Below, one piece after another: positions 15,001 to 19,869 of a stretch of DNA of 41,686 nt (position 1 is the first letter of the stretch; every line of letters starts with the position of its first letter). Made by a program: the position numbers and the translations under genes. Location of the stretch: positions 1 through 41,686 of the forward strand of contig CALWJZ010000007.1 in assembly GCA_944381145.1 (NCBI GenBank), given 5' to 3'. The notes under the pieces are model-generated. The model made no database searches and had not been told where the DNA came from. It saw nothing but the letters and a program-made list of their open reading frames with translations. Source of the DNA: an uncultured Clostridia bacterium. GTDB taxonomy: Bacteria > Bacillota > Clostridia > Christensenellales > UBA1242.

Positions 15001-15508
15001 GGAAACCCTTTCTATTGCTAAACATAGGAAGAAGATTATTGAAATTATCCCTACCAGTAGGAAGTATTATTTCGGAGCCATAATCATATTGTCCAAGATA
15101 ACCATTTGGTTCGTATGTAACATAAACATACTGTTGAGTAATTGGATCATATTCTTGAACATGATATGTAACCTTGTAACTATTAACCTCATAGTTTGCA
15201 TAAAGGTTAAGAACATCGGTATCAAGTTCTTTATCAGGGTCAAGTTGACGACCACCAAAATCATCATAAGACCAATAAACAAAAGTATATCCTTGTTTTT
15301 CGATACCTGGCAATGAAGAAATTGTGGAATATTTTTTGACTTCAAAAGTATCTATTATCCTATAGTCGCTATCGTACAAAACTACTTTTGTTTTTGGATA
15401 CAAATATACATAAAGGATTGTTGCTAAAAAACACAACAAAATCAGAATTACAATTAAAATAGTCCTAATCAGCAAACTTTTTCTTTCGCTACTTTCTCTT
15501 TCAACCAT
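1..15508 (-). CDS. Giant InlB-B/Flg_new-repeat surface protein, partial (3' end outside window)
   Basis: One frame runs from an ATG at 15508 to the left edge, giving at least 5,169 codons and no stop seen. I confirmed the frame by reading codons at the N-terminus, near 7426, near 2584 and at 1-61. The start follows a GGTGA ribosome site 5 nt upstream; the in-frame ATG at 15535 has none. Residues 1-11 are charged, 12-36 form one hydrophobic segment and no cleavage site is obvious, so it is probably a type II signal anchor with everything else outside. The remainder is degenerate repeats of roughly 70-100 residues with the hallmarks of Listeria-Bacteroides/InlB-B repeats: (F/Y)xGW motifs (about 19 GW dipeptides, such as FVGWTT, FKGWYL, FAGWTT) and LYAxW ends (LYAQW, LYAIW). 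Such proteins are usually cell-surface adhesins or structural proteins. No enzyme domain was noticed. The C-terminal anchor is not visible. Ligand unknown. Confidence 0.85.
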   Translation of the reverse strand, partial: MVERESSERKSLLIRTILIVILILLCFLATILYVYLYPKTKVVLYDSDYRIIDTFEVKKYSTISSLPGIEKQGYTFVYWSYDDFGGRQLDPDKELDTDVLNLYANYEVNSYKVTYHVQEYDPITQQYVYVTYEPNGYLGQYDYGSEIILPTGRDNFNNLLPMFSNRKGFHFVGWTTKVITEDDPELNKYLYYAGNKFIIDVPSNIDLYAYFEKNEYTFNMHTGIEYELDGSGNPVKDGSGEYIIHNISDDPTNELESLFNDKLKYLDNVSLLSEKYKDITLTEKNAGMAYGEYEFKGWYLDSNYTISVDDENVTLIVDDNGMPLLTWKDDNLDKYIYPTDTGEVDADNNPIYEFDLYSKWQRKAYTIDFNKNSNRSNGKIESIKLYRVFRDEQGQIIDEFGKYYDDGEFTYDGYANGGHYNRVNLETLDVVNQAFRDSNNKYRLVGWTDSTDVKNENTKWYSLWQQEPWTEELGASRVTGLITYANPIYSHNISQDQTLYAQWSQIYDIKFAYATGTNQKNFIISGIEGEWFILPDMSIKDKNPIGEIWEKTYNYFAGWTTGTSSIATKYLNKLDDGTLNPNYKYTIGRTSSTLIVLWMRTPYTINFYMNDDNGGGAGNLVETYAPAYGGTFKYFPSAPTRVGYIFDGWSKTDYLDGGYAKARREAKDNSTSLTSNQMAYTSSSNFKVEGDTSYYASWSIDYEIVYDANGGEFSSSSKTTYKYSELVGSTNSLFDLKVNLYVGKGISITSDNYIFQGWNLKISDTEVSDHLIQTSSTKRTTFDFYENKYYDYRAEGITIPDEDKFDLHLLNGKQVVLVANWEPKKYSIRIIDTLANEGETAGVRTDEVAFDQPYTFPLNNALGVPFDNKIGYKLEGFSTSKGGNIDYEYDPEDMPVIKANTINSNLTFYTVYSEKKITLKYQFVYNEGSDSQYTKDYKPSTGSTGIIDYGEVLTLPIVTGTDYGDSKYVFKYWYYLKNGQEVQIVTGDKAIYHDENDTLIIYAKFEVETYRIELGITNPYANGSQIVTTILLGNYERNSQITEGIYNKIMSKTYDLIIEVLKDNVLNETTGMLKGYYLEGLFATGGFDDKFELNKYFSSTDFKILDRNTNGMILATKWQPNSIVLDYRSSEESGAESKKVENLNFASTITLENNEFFDLGGGLEINSWYLIDPTNPDSTSNRLYVDCASLLVGKGGAFANLNDMQKYIDWDSTTGTGTIIIYANTQQICTVNYYAYDGTGIKNVKTIEFVYGIDTPELLSGDEVVFGDLKFEGWYYLGQKVDRIPVSKDNYVVDLYANMTFEIRYILVSIEENLITEQTLSTETINLLESYDEITNQYTYIDRVRIDQLPNLTIDQIPQGYKYFGLKYNNNAYSQEQIQLGIDIAVDGYNIILRTYYTKEYTVTYQLNDTTSETFEDLTTEPKIETYDIGYDNVQTSEISINNSALKSGFSFVGWKMKMSDGTLSEKIYAIGESFVLPSDNIIFVPVFEAPTEGTIDATIILYKEAGSQDTKTIKVTNGQTYTFAGTDGASSEWTSITHDLYKWRVKDGTDEYLIGDNFVVPVAINQDQVFEFVGVWIEKYTVNFTQPSNYSTAEYDIKSKSIRKGEPYTLVETPRINVDGIEFNYWIYESNGTQIEIYVGDTIVLNSDIYKTYNYVGNADGTGTHYLPYPGESQSYTFVGSWTTVTYDIILNIVNPDNTYEVLEDYKIQIEVPFGSTYGVRELLTPQVLALENDSRGIIGWTDSLGSTSVINEVLTNIKSNLNLYSVWQNKYSLTFATETNEFGYNPVISTSYYLPGENIDINNVIKNIYAKGYSTVYYENGKYVVIGNSNDYYQVVAFNCEWSGEKLLIGENNSFPSFEAQNQNMTLTPILEKVYKVEFYDNTTESGGNKTDIPDEFLREGYSINVNDDKYKISRDKFTFLGWNTDKNAELGIDFDITMESSNISLYAIWASDRKAVFQLSLSTSSGLSTTKLFELPLTKDNKINKTILINYLNAGNAQNNYFTPITSLMNLGHQAYSFNNKNLYLDGFKVIKNGVSYVMSIDDLCNEDFASSSYNINENITITLNTFDIYTIVYSTADKEGVEGEINSPDYVIYISDTKSGKLVDVTIDNPNGLVEFVLPQPTGVTRPYYSAYAWSTSPEENSTSATRYVLSNQDSITITSSELRTLTNNLQLEFTQEYTLYLEWTYEYVDVFVYALADVIDTDLTETTLVDPYNYYANSLDGSGIPFANLGNFIYVNGQRKYAVNNYQFNKPDGAINAELEYNTTFTIGTNSNTLMINGTSLSIAGYRLIGFSTTLYRLGEEVESSEYFSIGQDITLNNDLLKNQFSLKLYPVYALEAESITISSNNGNASISAESTLINNGYVAEFTGIFDDVIEQGKTYVLNLSKYSLVTITADSPSSVAYEFDRFEGVGTSAEGSNIRTILGSEMFESSHDDHEHYLDVYYTTKKIKLNINLSYQVELKDNVDDGILTFSGIDAEYIAFQGNIGAQNQNYSINVSSLSTIEYMLSNLSTYYTYELLSGDEAVKLSNGRYISIADLSISTDKNPEGYYVASIDIIAKPITYTVTFMMNKGAINEGTTIFGTSELFAGDLEFVIEKGVATVYKNTLITLPTAQDLTYISGQFKGFYLSGDATKTYVTTYEITKNTTFIEDFDDNAFSVQYIYQGNVKVVGGIPAGSEITVGIEEARNIEGYTLLHWIDNSTQNIISDNSTLQINKSYILVAVYQGNDININYVYNGNDLGKTVIISNGQQFTTLTENDLADATISETSYIYGWLYNGITFEAGKTFEFSQLGYIYDSENTMLTFTAVYYDKYKYEINYVTDGLTNADLFNQQIVYVNTTSQDGSSCDPNDLNYNINSVIPISQDDTVVFSKYLVEYSINGGLNYTELPETILIAGGILNLLSPFEDGVDINTPIKYRLTPQFVPASGTSEIKYIITNPNNTEEILKSDWTISFYTDNLLLDNYLPNILEESISNNHDTITWELKATNTTYDIQKTGLDWKKYSLVGYTIIAYSVADDVLSSREIYFGNESDRNIAGAFRYELLPIWEERFVVYYFDENETEIIELRDYYDADQESIILVTEETFNSVNKDKKYNVVKDNHKWVGWATEIDATITSNDDFYNFGENIVASTYNLYPAQSKIYNINFETIGIDESDETNFVFNEITLPQIYVGINETNTIDLEQYSFVYVYQNYDNSKYEFLGYSNLDNGENANLEYTFNDQNISGENLVIYATWQKRSYTITFTFEGYNNSNQNMLEDYYLNGQDALIKYYDEDIDLNFSYENNLYQTNYEILTNQINDIVSKFDYFKLYGFVIGQDNEGNDIIITSESQDKLYKLNQSSNIVVLFNPIYRVQYILPAGASYQDNEPSQIDTVLGEEVFEIGQELSIKYSLDDISWTGHTLCYWYGERVDKTIVNFFDGANDTHLFELSDINQNYVVSDNYRIKLSIYFDTSYSVSLYYFETFEDLQNYYALTPEEQASRKDEFYTQLGTPISRQLEDMAYSYTTNPDGSWNLEVLKDINGEPVLGENGEKLAKTIFDDYLTNNPLTINGKTVSNIYDFFDVFAENQYETSGVVTINNTTDLYAMVIEGTEDSNSLYYTQTYSGENSQENRLYLSYLPVKHKIILQTMAVIKNEDGSYSYDETLVNRNGANAEYALTEDEINDDGSESYDSNNQRRIIYPSNFDNDVFNYNNITLTYLDNLYIFDADKFVRANQMWGAKGYNFEGWKVLSIDDSDPDNIQYSFHDLSEFMTVIDNGDYINLNNIKQSLTIVAIFTENLVDIEIEISSTNNLGHTLDVKLDLLLSDGTNDSVDDIETIVDEINFTATKKLQAKYGSTLTISTADLIKEQYDIDSFKLGFYTYRTNTMTFSVDESAIDDELNKILIQVLYDIKTYNVYISAVTELSGQELYGTVSEIKYHANENVITQSNIINTSIMSGGIRYNYFAEIMCNSILSAEDFAVPQLNNYNFLKWKYLNPETNSLVDFVESGFNSIQVTEDLYLVAEFAPMNVTIKYVIENSSGTQTEILGIDTPEISYGEYIELPYVVVELDDRISLGWSFDNESYQFGEQIQILTFNNEALAIENGNVVATIVADTIRKYYILYSAGQTDFDVSNYPTSKETAQSIIAQNIIFENVDYYYASTIDTPNTISVQKHENANFERLNQLIIPDYEVTSESGYAFIGWSSKLNNQYENNSVYEFNEYDVDDASNTITLTAINSNYVRILFYITNPTNTEEVLYLSQKSNSTRDLEYVSWLVDAETINQILLLEYDLSNEQNAQFVITNGINTSSSYFTDNNGLTSNYKFYGWSIEKLATFDDITNLNNGSYDGKYVSIYDEDNRYERKNIVEITDELKSLIANKTSPITLFAIWEAKRTVTFQNDSGDTIMSGTYGMGDLIYAPNPTNTTLTNGSMKWIGWQSTDDINRPFVNNECTIPFIGREDVTYTPWWQEGYSLTLDMNFDLNKFANVMSTYRISGTVQDIINYTGYPYYSGSDTLVVSKDSGKVVNGNTYYSQYSYGSLWTVDETLDLSNLNQFSDLNIYPTSDQIELNYVTWLNSYYYFAGWSLTKDEPNILSQEELANFKLTGNTTLYAVWTPVTLRVNLYDSQEKAEAKGFTNNYVEFTFGQTLDVRTIENIFEKPDMRFSKWIPVTPMVQSTLYELLPIVNTLYLYPDFVDEYIVEFRTDQGELLAGQSEDNYQRVVDGETISITNYLKNTLQQNMNLIKNIYYVNFADNNVTISEDSITFSSSSFKKYDHTIIIFVTIDITINLYKPSVSTSGFELWKTLSLSIDRNYNVASGSILMGEFALNTDEYTGNPTVLGWNYVKESQTGSEYYLDNDNRIETFKVTSNNGTYSLKFTNSNGTYTVELSTTQGLVINLYAKLAIKATITLGDGNDNIVPKYAKIEYTYDEKYVEINNVTMIGSNPKTIVYTTIYGSPYVPEFIIKTNGYVISSISNIDNFDDVETTDYLNVSYSKNSTTDSYNAILQKTTNTDDGNMNITYNFKIESLKLNNQVYQINIQIFRFDASFVVNNNEGQLRYRTSSSYGEPQPFSETATIQVIIDNLVYNNGNESNVISVTYEKIVEENNTVIKFANIPYGMTLYVSPISNNLMLMHYSGLDFDWIDGDGQEWDIKNQNEVSCLNIDYDGTKFTFTPTTIIDSQFKNSY

Positions 15509-15610
15509 TTCACTCACCCTAATTATTTTAGGCATTAGATAGAAATTCAAAAAGATTAATTTTTCCTATTCCCCATGCACTAAAATTTTTCTTCTTATAT
15601 CATTAATATA

Positions 15611-15639
15611 ATAATATTATTAATAAAAAAAGTTGTCAA
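15611..15639 (-). promoter_or_regulatory. Sigma-A-type promoter of the giant surface-protein gene
   Basis: On the minus strand TTGACA (15639-15634) is followed after 17 nt by TATTAT (15616-15611). The predicted start near 15604 leaves a leader of about 95 nt before the ATG at 15508. The match is 6/6 plus 5/6 with ideal spacing, but the surroundings are very AT-rich. Confidence 0.6.
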
Positions 15640-15805
15640 ATTATTTAGACAAAAATCGAAAAATTAATAATTTTGAAAAGATTTGTTATTTTATGTAAAA
15701 TTATGAAAAACACAAAAAATTAGCCATTTTTTTATATACGATTATTTTATACAAAAATTTTTAATTTATATATATTTTTATTTAGTTTCTTCTAAAAATA
15801 AAAAA

Positions 15806-15833
15806 TTTTAATTCATATGAATATGAATTAAAA
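15806..15833. repeat. Perfect inverted repeat, 13-bp arms
   Basis: TTTTAATTCATAT and its reverse complement are separated by only 2 nt (GA). The stem is almost all A-T and is followed by T-runs when read on the minus strand, so it could be a weak backup terminator for typA or a protein-binding palindrome about 170 bp upstream of the promoter of the giant gene. Confidence 0.5.
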
Positions 15834-15946
15834 AATTTAAATAAATTGATTTTGTCAAAAAAGTATAACTTTTTGTCATTATTATATAATTTTTTATGAA
15901 ATTAAATTAATTTTATGCAAAATAGTAAACAATATAATAATTTTAC

Positions 15947-15973
15947 AAAAAAAATTGCAAAAACATTTTGCAA
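15947..15973 (-). terminator. Intrinsic terminator of typA
   Basis: On the minus strand an 8-bp perfect stem (TTGCAAAA/TTTTGCAA, 3-nt loop) is followed directly by eight T residues. It lies about 60 nt after the typA stop codon. Confidence 0.8.
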
Positions 15974-16035
15974 CTTTTTTTCAATACTTATACAACAAAC
16001 TTTTGATTTAAAAACATAACCTAATACAAGTTCAA

Positions 16036-17862
16036 TTATTCAATATTGTTTTTCTTTCTAAAGTCCATACGTCCTCTTGTTACATGGTCAAGAATAATTT
16101 TTCTTAATCTTAAACTTTTTGGAGTAACTTCTAATAATTCATCATCTTCCAAAAATTCTAAGCATTCTTCCAAAGTCATGATTTTTGGTGGTTCCAATCT
16201 CAATGCTTCATCACTCGCAGACGAACGCATATTTGTCAATTGTTTTTTCTTGCAAACATTAACTACAATATCAACACCTTTTGGGTTCATTCCAACTATC
16301 ATACCACCATAGACTTGAGTACCTGGCGATATAAACATTCTACCTCTTTCTTGTGAATTGTATAAACCATACTGACATGCTTCACCATTTTCATAAGCAA
16401 TTAAAGCACCATAATTTCTTCTTTCAATATTTCCTTTGAACACATCATATTTTTCAAACACACTTGACATAATTCCTTCGCCTTTTGTGTCAGTCAAAAA
16501 TTGCGATTTGTACCCAAACAAACCTCTTGATGGTATCAAAAATTCAAGACGTGTTCTATTTCCATGCGTTGTCATTGTTAACAATTCGCCTTTTCTGTTT
16601 CCAATCTCGCTCATTACTGCACCAACAGCATCTTCAGGAACATCAGCAACAAATCTATCTATAGGTTCACACTTAACCCCATCAATTTCTTTGTATAATA
16701 CTTTTGGCATAGAAACTTGAAATTCATAGCCGTCTCTACGCATATTTTCAATCAAAATTGATATATGCATTTCTCCTCTACCAAGAACTGTAAAACTATC
16801 TGCACTATCAGTGTCAAACACTTTCAAACTTAAATCTCTAATGCTTTCTTTCATAAGTCTATCTCTCAAGTGTCTACTAGTGCAATATTTCCCTTCTTTG
16901 CCTGCAAACGGACTATTATTAACACTAAAAGTCATTTGAACAGATGGTTCACTAATTTTCACAAAAGGTATTGCTTCTACCATCGTTTTGTCACAAATTG
17001 TATCTCCAATAGTTACATCTTGACTTCCAGCAATACAAACAATATCCCCAGCATAACCACAAGTCAACGGAACTCTTTTTAAGCCCTCAAATGCAAAAAT
17101 ATTAACTACTTTGAAAGGTTTTGCTTTACATTCGCCATAATAATTTGTAACTTCAACAGTGTCATTTACATGAATTACACCTCTTTCTATTTTTCCAATA
17201 GACAATTTTCCTAAATAATCATTATGTTCTGATGAACTGACAAGCATTTGAAAAGGTGCATTATAATCACATTTTGGTGCTGGAATATGCTCTATTATTG
17301 TTCTAAATAATGGAGTCAAATCAGTACCTGGCTTATCAGCATCAAGACTTGCAATTCCTTGCCTACAAGAACAAAAAACAAAAGGGCTCTCTAATTGTTC
17401 TTCGGTAGCATTTAAGTCTAATAATAATTCCAAAACTTCATCAACTACTTCTTTTGGTCTTGCTTCGGCTTTGTCTATTTTGTTTACTACAACTATAACT
17501 TTATGATTTAATTCTAATGCTTTTTGCAAAACAAATCTTGTTTGTGGCATAGGTCCTTCATAAGCATCTACAACCAAAATTACTCCATCTACCATTTTTA
17601 ATACTCTTTCCACTTCGCCACCAAAATCAGCATGTCCTGGAGTATCTATAATATTTATTTTTACATTATCAAAAAGAACTGCTGTATTTTTGCTTAAAAT
17701 AGTAATACCCCTTTCTTTTTCAAGAGCATTACTATCCATTACTCTATCTTCAATAACTTGATTATCTCTAAAAACATGCCCCTGTTTCAATAATTCATTA
17801 ACCAAACTTGTTTTGCCATGGTCAACGTGCGCTATAATTGCTACATTTCTAATTTCTTGCAT
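16036..17862 (-). CDS. typA: Ribosome-associated GTPase TypA/BipA
   Basis: This is a translational GTPase of the EF-G superfamily that binds the ribosome and helps 50S assembly and stress or cold adaptation (family knowledge). The 608 residues match the family length. The G1 motif AHVDHGKT is at residues 11-18, followed by the switch region with RGITI, then DTPGHADF (G3) and NKID (G4). Downstream come the beta-barrel domain, the EF-G III/V-like domains with the conserved GRGE(M/L)H stretch, and the TypA-specific C-terminal region. ATG 17862 is supported by an AAGGAG site 6-7 nt upstream. It is flanked by its own terminator and a candidate promoter, so it is probably monocistronic. Nothing is missing or truncated. 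Confidence 0.97.
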   Translation of the reverse strand: MQEIRNVAIIAHVDHGKTSLVNELLKQGHVFRDNQVIEDRVMDSNALEKERGITILSKNTAVLFDNVKINIIDTPGHADFGGEVERVLKMVDGVILVVDAYEGPMPQTRFVLQKALELNHKVIVVVNKIDKAEARPKEVVDEVLELLLDLNATEEQLESPFVFCSCRQGIASLDADKPGTDLTPLFRTIIEHIPAPKCDYNAPFQMLVSSSEHNDYLGKLSIGKIERGVIHVNDTVEVTNYYGECKAKPFKVVNIFAFEGLKRVPLTCGYAGDIVCIAGSQDVTIGDTICDKTMVEAIPFVKISEPSVQMTFSVNNSPFAGKEGKYCTSRHLRDRLMKESIRDLSLKVFDTDSADSFTVLGRGEMHISILIENMRRDGYEFQVSMPKVLYKEIDGVKCEPIDRFVADVPEDAVGAVMSEIGNRKGELLTMTTHGNRTRLEFLIPSRGLFGYKSQFLTDTKGEGIMSSVFEKYDVFKGNIERRNYGALIAYENGEACQYGLYNSQERGRMFISPGTQVYGGMIVGMNPKGVDIVVNVCKKKQLTNMRSSASDEALRLEPPKIMTLEECLEFLEDDELLEVTPKSLRLRKIILDHVTRGRMDFRKKNNIE

Positions 17863-18010
17863 TTTTTCTCCTTTTTATTTCAAATTTAATAAATGATTTA
17901 TATTTCAATTCCCAAATCATGCTAATAATAATGTGAATAAAATTATTACTACAATTAAGAAATTTTTATTAATTGTTTTAGAATATACAAAAACAATACA
18001 AATACAAAGT

Positions 18011-18039
18011 ATTTTAGCACAACTTTTTTTTATTGAAAA
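18011..18039 (-). promoter_or_regulatory. Candidate extended -10 promoter of typA
   Basis: On the minus strand TTTTCA (18039-18034), a 17-nt spacer and TAAAAT (18016-18011) preceded by TGC give an extended -10 promoter. This would leave a leader of about 140 nt. The -35 match is only 4/6. Confidence 0.42.
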
Positions 18040-18067
18040 GTACTTTATAAAAATTTTCTAATTATTT

Positions 18068-18101
18068 AAAAAAAGTATGCAAGTTTAAAAATGCATACTT
18101 T
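18068..18101 (-). terminator. Intrinsic terminator of the CNNM/CorC gene
   Basis: Perfect 10-bp arms AAAGTATGCA (18072-18081) and TGCATACTTT (18092-18101) lie 14 nt past the stop codon. On the minus strand the stem runs into a T-tract. Confidence 0.8.
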
Positions 18102-18114
18102 CTTGTAAATTACT

Positions 18115-19602
18115 TTAAGCCTCGTCTTTCTTTTTTGCAGAATCTTTTTTCTCTTTTTTATTTTCTTTTTCTTTTTTTTCAGAATTATCTATTTGATTTT
18201 TTTCTACATTATCCGATGTTTCATTTTCTTGATTATTATTCGCCTCACCAACATCAATTACTTTAACAAAAATTTCTTTTATTCTATTATCTTCTACTTT
18301 AGTAAGTGTAAAATGAATTTCTACAAGTACTGAAATATAAACACCATCTTTTACTCTTTCATCTACCGTTTTGAAAACAATTACTTTACCTTCTTCAGGT
18401 AATTCTTCGGATAAATTAAATAAAAAACCACCTACAGAATTATATTCAGTATCAGGCATATGCTCAATCTCTAACATTTCAAATAAATCTTTGACATTCA
18501 TGTCAGGATCAACAACATATTCATGATCATTTTTCTTATCTACATATTCTTTTACTTCGTCATCATGCTCGTCGTAAATTTCTCCAACCATTTCTTCGAT
18601 ACAATCTTCCATTGTAACAATTCCACTAGTACCACCATGTTCATCTAAAACGATTGCCATATGTTTTTGACTTGATTGCATCTTTCTAATAACATCATCA
18701 ACTTTCATGTTTTCGTTTATAAATAGAGGTTCAGCCATTATTTTTTTTATCAAAATTTTCTCTCCAGAAAGCATAGCCTTGAAGAAATCTTTTTGATTAA
18801 GTACGCCAATTATTTTGTCTATTGTCTCATCATATACAGGTAATCTCGAGAACATTGTTTGCATATAGATATCTTGTATTGTTTTGACACTATCTGTATA
18901 TTTAATGGCAGAAACATCCACTCTTGGTGTCATTATATCATACGCTGTTCTACTTGGTAATTCCAAAACTCCTTGCATAATATCGGCGTTATCATGATCT
19001 ATTACACCTTCTTCTTCCATTGTATCTATTATGCTTTCTAATTCTCCTTCAGTTACAGTTGGTTCTTCTTCTGATTGCAAAGCTTTTGCTTTTCGTTTAG
19101 TGGCTAATTTTTGAATACTCAAAAAGAAAAACGATATCGGTGTAAATAGTTTTATAATAAAATACATTACTCCACTTGTTCTCAAGGCAAATTTTTGAGG
19201 TTCTAATTTAGCAATTGTTTTTGGCAATATTTCGCCAAACATAAGAATTATAATTGTCATAATTACAGTATTCAAAACATTTGCTAATGCAGGATTAGTT
19301 AATAATGTACTAAACACATATGCACATATTGTTGTTAGACCAATATTAACTAGGTTGTTCCCTATTAATATAGTTGACAAAGTTTTTTCATAATGTTCAA
19401 TGATATATATTGCTTTTCTTGCTCCTCTAACTTTGTTGTCTGCCAAATTTTTTAATCTAATTTGATTTACAGTTGTGAAAGCAATTTCACTTGCAGAGAA
19501 ATATGCTGAACATCCTAACAATATTACAGCCAAGACATATAGCCAAATATTTACTCCACCAATTGTTATTGCACACAACTGTTGCGTCGGCACTGATTCC
19601 AT
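18115..19602 (-). CDS. CNNM/CBS-pair/CorC membrane protein (HlyC/CorC family)
   Basis: An integral membrane protein of the CNNM family, linked to Mg2+ export or divalent-cation homeostasis (family knowledge; substrate not shown here). Its order is classic: an N-terminal DUF21/CNNM transmembrane domain at about 18-200 with the FSASEIAFTT signature, a CBS pair at about 215-335 (MTPRVD, then DEHGGTSGIVTMEDCIEEMVGEI), and a CorC_HlyC accessory domain at about 345-430. Unusually, it ends in a roughly 50-residue tail of Lys, Glu, Asn and Asp that is probably disordered. The ATG at 19602 is preceded by AAAGGAG, but about 14 nt away, which is long; an in-frame TAA immediately upstream excludes an earlier start. 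It is transcribed alone, with a strong promoter and its own terminator. Confidence 0.93.
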   Translation of the reverse strand: MESVPTQQLCAITIGGVNIWLYVLAVILLGCSAYFSASEIAFTTVNQIRLKNLADNKVRGARKAIYIIEHYEKTLSTILIGNNLVNIGLTTICAYVFSTLLTNPALANVLNTVIMTIIILMFGEILPKTIAKLEPQKFALRTSGVMYFIIKLFTPISFFFLSIQKLATKRKAKALQSEEEPTVTEGELESIIDTMEEEGVIDHDNADIMQGVLELPSRTAYDIMTPRVDVSAIKYTDSVKTIQDIYMQTMFSRLPVYDETIDKIIGVLNQKDFFKAMLSGEKILIKKIMAEPLFINENMKVDDVIRKMQSSQKHMAIVLDEHGGTSGIVTMEDCIEEMVGEIYDEHDDEVKEYVDKKNDHEYVVDPDMNVKDLFEMLEIEHMPDTEYNSVGGFLFNLSEELPEEGKVIVFKTVDERVKDGVYISVLVEIHFTLTKVEDNRIKEIFVKVIDVGEANNNQENETSDNVEKNQIDNSEKKEKENKKEKKDSAKKKDEA

Positions 19603-19676
19603 TTTTGTTTAATTATCTCCTTTAAATAAATATATCTCAAGTCGCAAATATTTGCATTACAAAAGATTACAAAAAC

Positions 19677-19705
19677 AATATATCACACAAATCAATAAAT
19701 GTAAA
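19677..19705 (-). promoter_or_regulatory. Sigma-A-type promoter of the CNNM/CorC gene
   Basis: On the minus strand TTTACA (19705-19700), a 17-nt spacer and TATATT (19682-19677) preceded by TGA form a near-consensus promoter with an extended -10. The predicted start is near 19670, about 68 nt before the ATG. Confidence 0.68.
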
Positions 19706-19731
19706 GTGCTTCCATGTTTTATTAAGCACTT
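19704..19731. promoter_or_regulatory. Operator-like inverted repeat at the CNNM/CorC promoter
   Basis: AAGTGCTT (19704-19711), a 12-nt spacer and AAGCACTT (19724-19731) form a perfect 8-bp inverted repeat. One arm overlaps the end of the -35 box by 2 bp. The position suits a regulator touching or occluding sigma. A second palindrome, GCAAATATTTGC (19644-19655), lies in the leader. Confidence 0.45.
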
Positions 19732-19833
19732 GCAACTAAAAGTAATAAAAATTATAACTTTTTGAGCACAAAAATAAATTGCTAATATTTCGACAAAGTT
19801 AAATCTTATTTTTCAAATCTAATGTAATATAAT

Positions 19834-19862
19834 TTGACAAGTTGTATACAAAAATATAATAT
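19834..19862 (+). promoter_or_regulatory. Promoter directly abutting the 19870 start codon
   Basis: TTGACA (19834-19839) is followed by TAATAT (19857-19862, 17-nt spacing) or the overlapping TATAAT (19855-19860, 15-nt spacing). Either choice puts the transcription start within about 2 nt of the ATG at 19870. No Shine-Dalgarno sequence fits between them. Confidence 0.6.
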
Positions 19863-19869
19863 ATAATAT

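Larger units (their letters stand above)
15536..16035. other. 500-bp AT-rich intergenic region
   Basis: The gap between typA and the giant gene contains no plausible coding sequence. It holds the typA terminator (15947-15973), a perfect all-AT palindrome (15806-15833) and the promoter at 15611-15639. The rest is A/T-rich sequence without features I can support. Confidence 0.6.

Noticed and set aside
15067..15345. A 92-codon minus-strand frame
   Set aside because: It is in a different frame from the giant gene (which covers it entirely) and lacks protein-like features.
1..15500. Many short open frames on the plus strand (for example 7388-7651, 9531-9800, 11856-12131, 14999-15316)
   Set aside because: They lie antisense to the continuous minus-strand frame of the giant gene, have no ribosome sites or domain signatures, and their composition is that of a reverse complement of repeat coding sequence.
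15536..16035. Possible replication origin or phage attachment site in the AT-rich gap
   Set aside because: No DnaA-box cluster, direct repeats or integrase gene; AT-richness is general here.
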